Shown here one piece after another: positions 56,590 to 64,000 of a DNA stretch of 64,000 nucleotides. Both the position numbers and the translations under genes were made by a program. The notes beneath the pieces were generated by a model. It had not been told where the DNA came from. It was given only the letters and a program-made list of their open reading frames with translations, and made no database searches. The first letter of the stretch is position 1. Each line of letters starts with the position of its first letter. Source of the DNA: Aquabacterium sp. CECT 9606 (GTDB lineage Bacteria; Pseudomonadota; Gammaproteobacteria; Burkholderiales; Burkholderiaceae_C); contig NZ_CAKKNB010000001.1 in the NCBI RefSeq assembly GCF_918741295.1, forward strand, positions 1,488,001 to 1,552,000. The letters run 5' to 3'.

Positions 56590-57084
56590 ATGAGCACCAT
56601 CCAGCCCCTGTTGATCCTGCTTGATTCGGCCGAGAAGGCCCGGGACGATGCCGTCTCGCAAATGGAAAACGCCCGCCGCGCCCACGAGGCCGCGCGCCAG
56701 CAGGCCCAGTCCCTGGCCGATTGGCGCAAGGAATACCAGCAGCGCTGGAGCACCCAGTTCTCCAAATCGGGCGGCATGGAAATCGTGCGCTGCTACCAGG
56801 ACTTCACCGCGCGTTTGGGTGATGCGGTGTCCGAGCAGGACAAACGGGTCGCCCAGGCCGCGCTGTTCATGGAGCAATGTCGCCTGCAATTGATCGAGCG
56901 CGAGCGCAAGGTGGCCGCTGTGGGCCAACTGATCGACCGACGCGCGCTCGAGGCCGCGCAGCGCGAACAGCGCCGTGACCAGAAAGCCACCGACGAACAG
57001 GCCGCGCGTGCGGGCCGGGGCGGCTCCTCGCCACTGTCTTCGTCGATGGGCTCGAGCACCAGCTTCGTGCCGACGTCCTATTGA
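56590..57084 (+). CDS. fliJ: Flagellar export protein FliJ
   Basis: Central stalk-like coiled-coil of the export ATPase and chaperone escort. 164 residues, almost entirely coiled-coil (ARDDAVSQMENARRAHEAAR, EQCRLQLIERERKVAAVG, RRALEAAQREQRRDQKA). The last 25 residues are Ser/Gly-rich and may be disordered. One base after fliI; identification rests on composition, length and position as much as sequence. Confidence 0.92.
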   Translation: MSTIQPLLILLDSAEKARDDAVSQMENARRAHEAARQQAQSLADWRKEYQQRWSTQFSKSGGMEIVRCYQDFTARLGDAVSEQDKRVAQAALFMEQCRLQLIERERKVAAVGQLIDRRALEAAQREQRRDQKATDEQAARAGRGGSSPLSSSMGSSTSFVPTSY

Positions 57085-57114
57085 TTTGAATGAATGATCT
57101 TGAAAGGTTGTGAC

Positions 57115-58518
57115 ATGAACGGTCCCATCAACTCCACCAACGCTGGCAAATCCGGTACCACCAACAGCGCGGCGACCGATTGGGCGGCGAAGTTGTCGTC
57201 CTCGTCCACCCAGGCGAATGGGGCTGATCAGGCTGCCATGCAATCCGATTTCTCGCGCTGGATGGCACGTGCCGCGGCCAGCACGCCTCAAGCTTCGTCC
57301 ACAGCGGCCCAGTTGTCGGCCAATGCCGCCGCGCCCACCAAAGCCAGCGCAGGGCAGGGCGGCTCGTCCACCTCGGTGGAAGCGCGCAATGCCTTGGCCC
57401 GCGCCCAGGCCAATGCCGCGCAAGCCAAGCGCCAGGCGCCCGTGAGCCATTCCGAGACCGCGCACGCCCCCAAGGCTGAGAAGCCCAAGACCGCGTCGGC
57501 CGATGCCAATCGCAAGCCGGCCAAGACGGACGGGGCCAAAGGCCAGGCCAAGGAAGGCGCTGACAAAGCTGAGCGCAGCAACGAGGCTGGGCAAGACCAA
57601 GCCGCTGTGGATGAGGGTAAAGAGGCCGTCGGGCAAAGCGAGGTGGCGGCCAAAGACCAGCAACCAGCCGAAAGCGCCACCGCCAGCGACCCTTCGTCCA
57701 TGCTGGCCTGGCTGGCCAGCCTGACCCACGGTGGCGCCAAGGCGGCCTCACTGGGCGGGGGGGATGCCCAGAAAGCCGGTGCGGATGCCAGCGAAGCCCA
57801 GTTGCAAGCCAAGGATGGCACCACACCAGTCGGCGCGACAGGGCATGATGCACTGGCGGCCATGAGTGCCGCCAATGACAAGGGCGCCATTGATGTCTCG
57901 ACCCTGCAAGCCGCGGAAGGCCGCCTGGCCGTGGCGGATGGTGCGGCAGATTCATCGGCCAAGGGCGCTGACTTTGCCAGCACCTTGTCCACCGAAATGA
58001 TGCGTGGCCTGGCCGGCAAAACGGCCGAGGCCAGTGCCGCGGCCCAGACCAGCGCCACCCTGGCCCCGGCCGTCAACAGCCCCGAATTTCCGCAAGCCCT
58101 GGCCGAGCGGGTGGGCATGTGGGTGAACGCCGTGGGCGAAGACGGCACCATGTCGGCCGAACTGCACCTCAATCCTGCCGAGATGGGCCCCATCAGCGTG
58201 AAGATTTCACTGGATGGCCAGTCGGCGCAGGTTGATTTCGCGGCGGCCAACCTTGAAACTAGGCGTGCCATCGAGGCCAGCCTGCCGATGTTGTCCGCCT
58301 CCCTGGACGACGCCGGTTTCAGTCTCGGCGGATCGGGCGTGTCCGATCAGGCACCCCAGCAACAGTTCAACCAGGCCTCGGGTCAGCCTGGTGGCGCCCC
58401 GGCCTGGGGTGGTGGGTCTCCGGGCTTGGATTCGTCCGGTGGTGAACCACATGAAGGTCGCATGGCTGCGGCGGCCGCCCAGGCAGGGCGACGAGGTGGC
58501 CTTGACCTGTATGCATAG
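57115..58518 (+). CDS. fliK: Flagellar hook-length control protein FliK
   Basis: Molecular ruler that measures hook length and switches export specificity through FlhB. About 467 residues. The N-terminal 330 residues are Ala/Lys/Ser-rich and low complexity, as in other FliK rulers. The C-terminal domain (about 340-440) is the conserved part: AERVGMWVNAVGEDGTMSAE, LHLNPAEMGPISVKIS and VDFAAANLETRRAIEASLPML. ATG 57115 has AAAGG eight bases upstream; a Met seven codons upstream lacks one. Confidence 0.92.
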   Translation: MNGPINSTNAGKSGTTNSAATDWAAKLSSSSTQANGADQAAMQSDFSRWMARAAASTPQASSTAAQLSANAAAPTKASAGQGGSSTSVEARNALARAQANAAQAKRQAPVSHSETAHAPKAEKPKTASADANRKPAKTDGAKGQAKEGADKAERSNEAGQDQAAVDEGKEAVGQSEVAAKDQQPAESATASDPSSMLAWLASLTHGGAKAASLGGGDAQKAGADASEAQLQAKDGTTPVGATGHDALAAMSAANDKGAIDVSTLQAAEGRLAVADGAADSSAKGADFASTLSTEMMRGLAGKTAEASAAAQTSATLAPAVNSPEFPQALAERVGMWVNAVGEDGTMSAELHLNPAEMGPISVKISLDGQSAQVDFAAANLETRRAIEASLPMLSASLDDAGFSLGGSGVSDQAPQQQFNQASGQPGGAPAWGGGSPGLDSSGGEPHEGRMAAAAAQAGRRGGLDLYA

Positions 58519-58660
58519 GCCCAGGCCCGCCCTGTCCAGAATCGCGCGGATTTCACATCGCTTATCGGTTCTTCAGTTTTGGCCCTGACTTCCAATAATC
58601 CCATCATGCCTCTTTCGACTTTTTCAGGGTCGAAGGGCTTGAATTTCAGGAGATTTGCGA

Positions 58661-59323
58661 ATGTCAGCTGCTTCCGCTGCGGTACCCGCCGAAGGCGACG
58701 CCCCCAAGAAGGGGCCTAAAAAGCTCATCATCATCATCGCGGCCGTGCTGCTGCTGGTGGTGATTGGCGGCGGTGCCGCTGTCTTCGTGATGAAGAAAAA
58801 CGCGGCCGCCGCAGCCGCAGCAGCAGCCGAAGGCGAGGATGGCGAAGCCACCGAAAGCTCCTCGCACGCCAAGGAAGCCCCCAAGGCCAAGCACGGCAAG
58901 GATGAGCACGCTGCGCCGCCGGCGTTTGTGCCGCTTGATCCCTTCATCGTCAATCTGGCCGACAAGGAAACCGAGCGCTTTGCGCAGATCGGCCTGACCC
59001 TGCAGGTGGACGATCCCAAAGTCGCCGAGGAAATCAAGACCTACATGCCGGCCATCCGCAATTCGGTGCTGATGATCTTGTCGCACAAGACGTCTGACCA
59101 GTTGCTGACCCAGGAGGGCAAGGAAAAGCTGGCCGAGCAGATCCGCCGTGATGCGGCTCGGGCCATGGGCTACGAAATCGACGAACCTGAAGACGAAGAG
59201 GCGGCAGCGCAAGAAGCGACCGACGAAGACACTGCACCCAAGAAGAAAAAGAAGAAGAAAAAGAAGGTCGAGCAGTACAACCCCATCGTCAAAGTCAACT
59301 ACGCCAATTTTATCGTTCAGTGA
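58661..59323 (+). CDS. fliL: Flagellar basal body-associated protein FliL
   Basis: Single-pass inner membrane protein around the stator that supports motor torque. 220 residues: Lys-rich start, membrane segment (KLIIIIAAVLLLVVIGGG, about 21-41), an Ala/Glu linker, then the periplasmic stomatin-like domain (FVPLDPFIVNLADKETERF, LTLQVDDPKVAEEI, LLTQEGKEKLAEQIRRDA). ATG 58661 has AGGAG eight bases upstream, better than the ATG two codons earlier. The C-terminus has an unusual run of nine Lys (encoded 59239-59268) before VEQYNPIVKVNYANFIVQ. It follows fliK after 142 bases, so it may have its own promoter. Confidence 0.93.
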   Translation: MSAASAAVPAEGDAPKKGPKKLIIIIAAVLLLVVIGGGAAVFVMKKNAAAAAAAAAEGEDGEATESSSHAKEAPKAKHGKDEHAAPPAFVPLDPFIVNLADKETERFAQIGLTLQVDDPKVAEEIKTYMPAIRNSVLMILSHKTSDQLLTQEGKEKLAEQIRRDAARAMGYEIDEPEDEEAAAQEATDEDTAPKKKKKKKKKVEQYNPIVKVNYANFIVQ

Positions 59324-59344
59324 GCCAACCGCAGTAGCCAGGCC

Positions 59345-60346
59345 ATGAATCAGCAAATCCTCTCGCAAGACGAAGTTGACGCCCTCCTGCAAGGCATCAC
59401 TGGCGAAAGCCAGAAGCTGGAGCAGGAAGACGAGCCGAAGGAAGGCATTCGCGACTACAACCTCGCGAATCAGGAACGCATTGTTCGCGGGCGCATGCCC
59501 ACGATGGAAATCGTCAACGAGCGCTTTGCCCGCAACATCCGCATTGGCCTGTTCAACCTGATCCGCAAGTCGCCCGAGGTGTCGGTGGGTGGCATCAAGG
59601 TGCAAAAGTACAGCGCTTTCTTGCGCGAGATCGTGGTGCCCACCAACTTCAACATCATGGCCATCCGCCCCCTGCGCGGCTCAGGCCTGGTGGTGTGTGA
59701 TCCCACGCTGGTCTTCGCGGTGATCGATTCGCTGTTTGGCGGCGCCGGCAAGTACCACACCCGCATTGAAGGGCGTGATTTCTCGCCCACTGAGCAACGC
59801 ATCATCACGCGCCTGATCGAGGTGGTGTCTGAGGAGTACAAGAAGGCCTGGCGCGGCATTTATCCCCTGGAACTGGATTACCAGCGCTCGGAGATGCAGC
59901 CCCAGTTCGCCACCATCGCCACACCCGCCGAGATTGTGGTGTGCTGCTCGTTCACGCTGGAGATCGGCGATGCCAGCGGCACCATCCACATCTGCATTCC
60001 TTATTCGACCCTGGAGCCGATCCGCGACATCCTGTTTTCGTCGATCCAGGGTGATTCGGCCGAGCCCGATCGCCGCTGGGTGAAGTTGCTCACGCAGCAG
60101 ATCCAGGCGGCCGAGGTGGAGCTGGTGGCCGAGATGGCCCATGCCCCCGCCACGGTGGAGCAACTGTTGGCCCTCAAGCCCGGAGACTTCATCGAGCTGG
60201 ACCTTGAAAAACTCATTGAAGCCAAGGTGGACGGTGTGCCCATCCTGGAGTGCTACTACGGCACGTCCAACGGCAAATACGCCTTGCGCATTGACAAGCT
60301 ACTGACCACGGCCAACAACGGCTGGCTGGGAGAACAACATGTCTGA
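59345..60346 (+). CDS. fliM: Flagellar motor switch protein FliM
   Basis: C-ring protein that receives CheY-P and switches rotation. 333 residues. The N-terminal CheY-binding motif is ILSQDEVDALLQGI. The middle CheC-like domain has RGRMPTMEIVNERFARNIRI and RPLRGSGLVVCDPTLVFAVID. The C-terminal SpoA domain spans about 250-320 (LVAEMAHAPATVEQLLALKPGDFIELD). Overlaps fliN by eight bases. Confidence 0.96.
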   Translation: MNQQILSQDEVDALLQGITGESQKLEQEDEPKEGIRDYNLANQERIVRGRMPTMEIVNERFARNIRIGLFNLIRKSPEVSVGGIKVQKYSAFLREIVVPTNFNIMAIRPLRGSGLVVCDPTLVFAVIDSLFGGAGKYHTRIEGRDFSPTEQRIITRLIEVVSEEYKKAWRGIYPLELDYQRSEMQPQFATIATPAEIVVCCSFTLEIGDASGTIHICIPYSTLEPIRDILFSSIQGDSAEPDRRWVKLLTQQIQAAEVELVAEMAHAPATVEQLLALKPGDFIELDLEKLIEAKVDGVPILECYYGTSNGKYALRIDKLLTTANNGWLGEQHV

Positions 60347-60830
60347 CATCGAACCCGAAACGACTTCCGCCGAAGCAGCCCCCAACGAAGAACAAGACGC
60401 GATGGCCGCGGAGTGGGAGGCCGCGCTGGCGCAGCAGAGCACGTCGGCGGCCTCCACCGATGACATCTTCGGATCGGCCAGCGAAGTGTCCAGCCCCGCA
60501 GCGCAAGGCACGCCGGCTGCCTTCGCCAACTTTGCCGCGGCCTCGTCCATCAACCCGGCGGGCAACGACATCAACATGATCCTGGACATCCCCGTGCAGT
60601 TGACGGTGGAGCTGGGCCGCACGCGCATCCCCATCAAGAACATCCTGCAATTGGCGCAGGGCTCGGTGGTGGAACTGGACGCGATGGCCGGCGAGCCCAT
60701 GGACGTGCTGGTCAACGGCTTCCTGATTGCCCAGGGCGAAGTGGTGGTGGTGAACGACAAGTTCGGCATCCGCTTGACCGACATCGTGACCCCCTCAGAA
60801 CGCATGCGCCGCCTCAGCCGCGGTGGCTGA
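60339..60830 (+). CDS. fliN: Flagellar motor switch protein FliN
   Basis: C-ring and export docking protein. 163 residues: an 80-residue acidic and Ala-rich extension, then the SpoA domain (about 83-160) with MILDIPVQLTVELGRTRIPI, LQLAQGSVVELDAMAGEPMD, VLVNGFLIAQGEVVVVNDKFG and RLTDIVTPSERMRRL. Start lies inside the fliM end. Confidence 0.95.
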   Translation: MSDIEPETTSAEAAPNEEQDAMAAEWEAALAQQSTSAASTDDIFGSASEVSSPAAQGTPAAFANFAAASSINPAGNDINMILDIPVQLTVELGRTRIPIKNILQLAQGSVVELDAMAGEPMDVLVNGFLIAQGEVVVVNDKFGIRLTDIVTPSERMRRLSRGG

Positions 60831-60854
60831 CCAGGCGCGCACAAGGAGACACAC

Positions 60855-61217
60855 ATGCAATCCACAGGAATGCTGATTTTCTGGTTCGTGTTCATCGTGG
60901 CCATGATCCCGCTGAGCTTGTACATGCTCAAGAAATCCGGCTTGGCCAAGAACCGCATGGGGTCGGGCGACGCGGTGCTCAAGACGGTGAGTCAGTTGTC
61001 ACTGGGCCCTGGCCAGCGCCTGGTCACCGTCGAGCTGGGCGCGGGCGATCAGAAGACCTGGCTGGTGCTGGGTGTGACCGCGCAAAGCATCACTGCCCTG
61101 CACAGCCTGCAACCCACGCAGGACAGCCAGGAGCAGGCAGAACGCGAGGGAACCGCGTCGACGTTCCCGATCTTGCTCAGGCGTGCTTCAGACGTCGGCG
61201 AGCACCCCAAGGTTTGA
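60855..61217 (+). CDS. fliO: Flagellar biosynthetic protein FliO
   Basis: Small membrane protein that helps assemble the FliP ring. 120 residues: one N-terminal membrane segment (LIFWFVFIVAMIPLSLYML), then a cytoplasmic domain (LKTVSQLSLGPGQRLVTVEL, TWLVLGVTAQSITALHSL). The family is poorly conserved, but position and layout are decisive. AAGGAG lies eight or so bases before the ATG. Confidence 0.9.
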   Translation: MQSTGMLIFWFVFIVAMIPLSLYMLKKSGLAKNRMGSGDAVLKTVSQLSLGPGQRLVTVELGAGDQKTWLVLGVTAQSITALHSLQPTQDSQEQAEREGTASTFPILLRRASDVGEHPKV

Positions 61218-61240
61218 CGAGCGAGCGACCAGGACACCCC

Positions 61241-62008
61241 ATGCATTTTTCGAAGCGATTGAAGGCCACGGCCGTGGCCTTGGGCCTGGCTGCGTGCTCC
61301 GCGGCCGCGATGGCCCAGACCGTGCCCACGCCAGGTGGCGGTTTGCCCTTGCTGATTGGCCAGGGCGCTGGTGGGACCAACTACTCGGTGCCGATCCAGA
61401 CCTTGCTGTTCTTCACGGCGCTGAGCTTCTTGCCCGCGCTGTTGCTGATGATGACGGGTTTCACCCGCATCGTCATCGTGCTCAGCCTGATGCGCCAGGC
61501 CATTGGTGCACAGGCTGCACCACCCAATCAAGTTATCGTCGGCTTGTCGCTGTTCTTGACACTTTTCGTCATGGGCCCCACGCTGGACAAGGTTTACAAG
61601 GACGCCTACGAGCCCTTCGCCGCCAACCAGATCAGCTTCAGCGAAGCGATGGACCGTGGCCAAGGCCCCATGCGCCAGTTCATGCTCAAGCAAACGCGCC
61701 AGTCCGACCTGGGTTTGTTTGTGCGCCTGGCCAAGATCGAAGGCGACGTCAAGCCCGAGTCCGTGCCCCTGCGAGTGCTGGTGCCGGCCTTTGTCACCAG
61801 CGAGCTCAAATCCGCTTTCCAGATTGGTTTCCTGATTTTCATCCCCTTCCTGGTCATCGACATGATCGTGGCCAGTGTGCTGATGAGCTTGGGGATGATG
61901 ATGCTGTCACCCGTGATGGTGGCCTTGCCATTCAAGCTGATGCTCTTCGTGTTGGCCGATGGCTGGAACCTGCTCTTGGGTTCGCTGGCCGCCAGCTTCG
62001 CGCAGTAG
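61241..62008 (+). CDS. fliP: Flagellar biosynthetic protein FliP
   Basis: Core of the export gate. 255 residues with a cleavable signal peptide (AVALGLAACSAAAMAQ). FLPALLLMMTGFTRIVIVLSLMR, LSLFLTLFVMGPTLDKVY and the C-terminal block AFQIGFLIFIPFLVIDMIVAS with LMSLGMMMLSPVMVALPFKL are diagnostic. AGGA lies six bases before ATG 61241; an in-frame TTG at 61214 overlapping the fliO stop is less likely. Confidence 0.95.
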   Translation: MHFSKRLKATAVALGLAACSAAAMAQTVPTPGGGLPLLIGQGAGGTNYSVPIQTLLFFTALSFLPALLLMMTGFTRIVIVLSLMRQAIGAQAAPPNQVIVGLSLFLTLFVMGPTLDKVYKDAYEPFAANQISFSEAMDRGQGPMRQFMLKQTRQSDLGLFVRLAKIEGDVKPESVPLRVLVPAFVTSELKSAFQIGFLIFIPFLVIDMIVASVLMSLGMMMLSPVMVALPFKLMLFVLADGWNLLLGSLAASFAQ

Positions 62009-62024
62009 AAGAAGGGGACTGAGC

Positions 62025-62294
62025 ATGGATCCGCAACAAGTCCTGACCATTGGCCGCGATGGCCTGCTGACCCTGCTCACCGTGTGCGCGCCCATCCTGA
62101 TGGTGGTGCTGGCCGTGGGCCTGATCGTCAGCATCTTTCAAGCCGCCACACAAATCCACGAAGCGACCTTGTCGTTTGTGCCCAAGCTGCTGGCCGCTTT
62201 CGCCACACTGGGCATTGCTGGCCCGTGGATGCTCAGCACCCTGGTGGATTACATCCAGCAAGTCCTGCAGTCGATCCCCAGCGTGGTGGGCTGA
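62025..62294 (+). CDS. fliQ: Flagellar biosynthetic protein FliQ
   Basis: Export gate component of 89 residues with two membrane segments (LLTLLTVCAPILMVVLAVGLIV and AAFATLGIAGPWMLSTLVDY). SIFQAATQIHEATLSFVPKL between them is the family signature. AAGGGG lies eight bases before the ATG, 16 bases after fliP. Confidence 0.96.
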   Translation: MDPQQVLTIGRDGLLTLLTVCAPILMVVLAVGLIVSIFQAATQIHEATLSFVPKLLAAFATLGIAGPWMLSTLVDYIQQVLQSIPSVVG

Positions 62295-62297
62295 GCG

Positions 62298-63059
62298 TTG
62301 GTCACCTTCAGCGAAGCCCAGGTGATGGCGTGGATCACGCCGTGGCTGTGGCCTTTCTTTCGCGTGATGGGCTTGTTCACGGCCGCGCCGGTCTTGTCCA
62401 TGCGCGCCATTCCCCGGCGTGTTCGCATGGGCCTGGGGCTGTTGATCGTGGTGGCCGCCCAGCCCACGTTGCCCGAGATGCCTGTGGTGGCCTTGAACTC
62501 GCCACAAGCCTTGATGGTGTTGGCACAGCAGGTCTTGATCGGCCTGACCATGGGCTTTGCCGCCCGAGTGGTGTTTGCCGCCATCGAGTTCGCTGGCGAA
62601 ATCGTGGGCCTGCAAATGGGCTTGAACTTCGCCAGCTTCTTCGACCCGATGAGTGGCGGGCAAGCCACCGCCGTGAGCCGTTTTTATGGCACCTGCGCCG
62701 CGTGGCTGTTCGTGGTCATGAATGGCCACCTCATGCTCACTGCCGCCGTGGTGCACAGCTTTGACACATTTCCGGTGGCACCTCAGCCATTGGCTTTCCT
62801 CAGCGTGATCCAACCCCAGGTGTGGGGCGCCGAGATCTTCAAGATCGGCCTGTGGGTGTCGCTGCCGGTGGTGGCCATGCTGTCTCTGGTCAACCTGGTG
62901 ATGGGCCTGATCTCGCGCGTGGCGCCGCAAATGAACATCTTCTCGATCGGCTTCCCGGTGACCTTGGGCGTGGGCCTGACCGGCCTGTGGCTGACCCTGC
63001 CGATGATGCAAATGCCGCTGACCATGGCGCTGGAGCGCATGCTGGGCTACTTCCAGTAG
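62298..63059 (+). CDS. fliR: Flagellar biosynthetic protein FliR
   Basis: Export gate component that completes the FliP-FliQ-FliR complex. 253 residues, about six membrane segments. VTFSEAQVMAWITPWLWPFFR opens it; FAARVVFAAIEFAGEIVGLQMGLNFASFFDP is conserved in the family (quoted by ends: AIEFAGEIVGLQMG and LNFASFFDP). The C-terminal segments have RVAPQMNIFSIGFPVTLGVG. The start is a TTG three bases after the fliQ stop; no ATG or GTG fits. FlhB is not in the window. Confidence 0.94.
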   Translation: MVTFSEAQVMAWITPWLWPFFRVMGLFTAAPVLSMRAIPRRVRMGLGLLIVVAAQPTLPEMPVVALNSPQALMVLAQQVLIGLTMGFAARVVFAAIEFAGEIVGLQMGLNFASFFDPMSGGQATAVSRFYGTCAAWLFVVMNGHLMLTAAVVHSFDTFPVAPQPLAFLSVIQPQVWGAEIFKIGLWVSLPVVAMLSLVNLVMGLISRVAPQMNIFSIGFPVTLGVGLTGLWLTLPMMQMPLTMALERMLGYFQ

Positions 63060-63083
63060 TCCAGCCAGGCCATGGCGACCGGT

Positions 63084-63692
63084 TTACACCGGCCGGTTCT
63101 CGTTGGGGTTGCGCACGGGGCCCATCAAGCCCAGTCCCTCGGCATAGGTGATGGTGTCGAACGTGATGTCGTACTTCAGGGCGGCATTGGCGATGGCGTC
63201 CAGCTTGCCGGCGGTGTCCAGCTTCTTCAGGTCGTTCTTCTCCAGATAAAGCAACTCCAGCAACTCGTTGTAGACCGTGCCCTCGTCCAGTGGCAGAACG
63301 TAGAACATGGCGCCCTTGTATGGAACCTGGTACTTCTTGCTCAGGTCCATGTTGTTGCAGAACAAGAAGTACTTGCCCCCAGCAGTGAGCCCGCTGCCCA
63401 GCACTTCCGCAACGTCCTTCAAATGCTCGAACGACAACAGGTAGCCCGCGAAGAAGGGGATGGTGGTTTCTCCCGTCAAGGCAATCGCCATCACCTGGTC
63501 GCAGGTCAGCTCGGGTGGGCGGGCTTCGTCGGCCAGTTGTGCTGAAAAGCGCAGGGCCAGTTCACCGCGAAAGCCAAATCGGCCCGGCTTGTGCGTGAGG
63601 CCCTTGAACACGGGGTTCTGCAGATGTCGGCCCTTGTCCAGGCGGCCCAGGGCCGTTTGCTCGATGGGGGGCTGGTCGATGGTCACGCTCAT
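63084..63692 (-). CDS. Hypothetical protein downstream of a truncated haemoglobin, unrecognised
   Basis: 202 residues, cytoplasmic, no signal or membrane helix; I do not recognise the family. The start region is polar (VTIDQPPIEQTALGRLDKGR), followed by LTHKPGRFGFRGELALRF, the aromatic GETTIPFFAGYLLSFEHLK, a Cys-containing GGKYFLFCNNMDLSKKY and a Leu-rich YNELLELLYLEKNDLKKLD. ATG 63692 has AAGGA seven bases upstream. It begins 17 bases after the haemoglobin stop, so a two-gene operon is likely. It converges with fliR. Confidence 0.75.
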   Translation of the reverse strand: MSVTIDQPPIEQTALGRLDKGRHLQNPVFKGLTHKPGRFGFRGELALRFSAQLADEARPPELTCDQVMAIALTGETTIPFFAGYLLSFEHLKDVAEVLGSGLTAGGKYFLFCNNMDLSKKYQVPYKGAMFYVLPLDEGTVYNELLELLYLEKNDLKKLDTAGKLDAIANAALKYDITFDTITYAEGLGLMGPVRNPNENRPV

Positions 63693-63709
63693 GATGAGAT
63701 CCTTCAGGG

Positions 63710-64000
63710 TCAACTCGGTCGGTCTTGGCGGATGAAATCCGCCGTCTTGAAAAATGCCTGCATGAGCTGCTCGGGCAACACCGCGTCAGGCACGACTTCT
63801 TGCAATGCGCCGCTCATGCAGAGGAGCCACGCATCTCGCTCGGCCAGCCCGATGTGAAAGGGCATGTGCCGTTGTCTCAGTCGGGGGTGGCCTCGCTGGG
63901 CGGAATACTCGCGGGGGCCGCCCAGCCATTCACTCAGGAACAGCTTGAAGATCCGTTTGGTCATGGCCAGGTCGGGCTCATGCATGGCGCGGATGCTGGC
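63710..64000 (-). CDS. Group II truncated haemoglobin, N-terminus beyond window
   Basis: The C-terminal 96 residues of a YjbI/GlbO-like truncated globin. The signature block LFLSEWLGGPREYSAQRGHPRLRQRHMPFHI (quoted by ends: SEWLGGPREYSAQRGHPRL and RQRHMPFHI) contains the proximal His, with AERDAWLLCMSGAL, holding the Trp at G8, after it. Such proteins bind O2 or NO. The frame is open to the right edge, so the start lies outside. Confidence 0.9.
   Translation of the reverse strand, partial: ASIRAMHEPDLAMTKRIFKLFLSEWLGGPREYSAQRGHPRLRQRHMPFHIGLAERDAWLLCMSGALQEVVPDAVLPEQLMQAFFKTADFIRQDRPS

Noticed and set aside
55086-56777. A 563-codon open frame antisense to fliI and fliJ
   Set aside because: Mirror of strongly GC3-biased codons in fliI; His/Gln/Val-rich without family resemblance.

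Overview
The window is 64 kb of GC-rich, gene-dense bacterial chromosome. Protein relatedness and gene order point to a motile betaproteobacterium of the order Burkholderiales (Comamonadaceae/Sphaerotilaceae-like). Indicators are ilvI-ilvH-ilvC, coaBC-dut, dapA-bamC, yciB-bolA-ppiC, the ECF sigma/DUF3619/DUF3106 cluster and the enteric-like split of fliE from fliFGHIJK. The genus cannot be named from the sequence alone. I see no insertion sequence, prophage, CRISPR array or rRNA gene. The only tRNA found is tRNA-Gly(CCC).

Layout. 1-7.4 kb: end-clipped Xaa-Pro aminopeptidase, type II NADH dehydrogenase, a PAS-GGDEF diguanylate cyclase divergent from a membrane Ser/Thr kinase, a DEDD exonuclease and a FemAB-like acyltransferase. 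7.5-11.2 kb: glnB, then on the minus strand a five-gene ECF sigma factor operon (sigma, DUF3619, DUF3106, RDD, LOG). 11.5-15.0 kb: ilvI-ilvH-ilvC with a clear terminator. 15-19 kb: transglutaminase-like protein, chalcone-isomerase-like protein overlapping xerD, DUF455 ferritin-like protein coupled to uppP. 19.1-22.9 kb: selO-msrB-yciB-bolA-parvulin run. 22.9-26.8 kb: putA and trmB. 27-28.8 kb: a tiny PEP-CTERM-like protein behind a G9 tract, a secreted lipase and tRNA-Gly.

29.2-35.4 kb: a minus-strand run of gabD, lpxO, PAS-PAS histidine kinase, stand-alone receiver and REC-GAF-histidine kinase. 35.5-41.8 kb: alaS, a ferritin-like metal-dependent hydrolase and two tandem paralogous AraC regulators. 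41.8-48.4 kb: coaBC-dut, a SlyD-like PPIase, an L16 arginine hydroxylase-like cupin, an unknown gene, a small Ala-rich lipoprotein ending in Lys, bamC and dapA. 48.5-50.8 kb: MFS transporter, 47-residue membrane peptide and SDR.

50.8-63.1 kb: flagellar export and basal body genes, fliE divergent from fliFGHIJK and fliLMNOPQR. The window closes with an unrecognised protein behind an end-clipped truncated haemoglobin.

Most of the content is core metabolism and motility. The least explained parts are the Lpp-like Ala-rich lipoprotein with a structured leader, the tiny PEP-CTERM-like protein behind a poly-G tract, the ECF sigma operon with DUF partners, the relay operon without a visible output domain, and the unknown protein paired with the truncated haemoglobin. 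Start codons were chosen by ribosome-binding-site spacing and overlaps; several are probably TTG or GTG.
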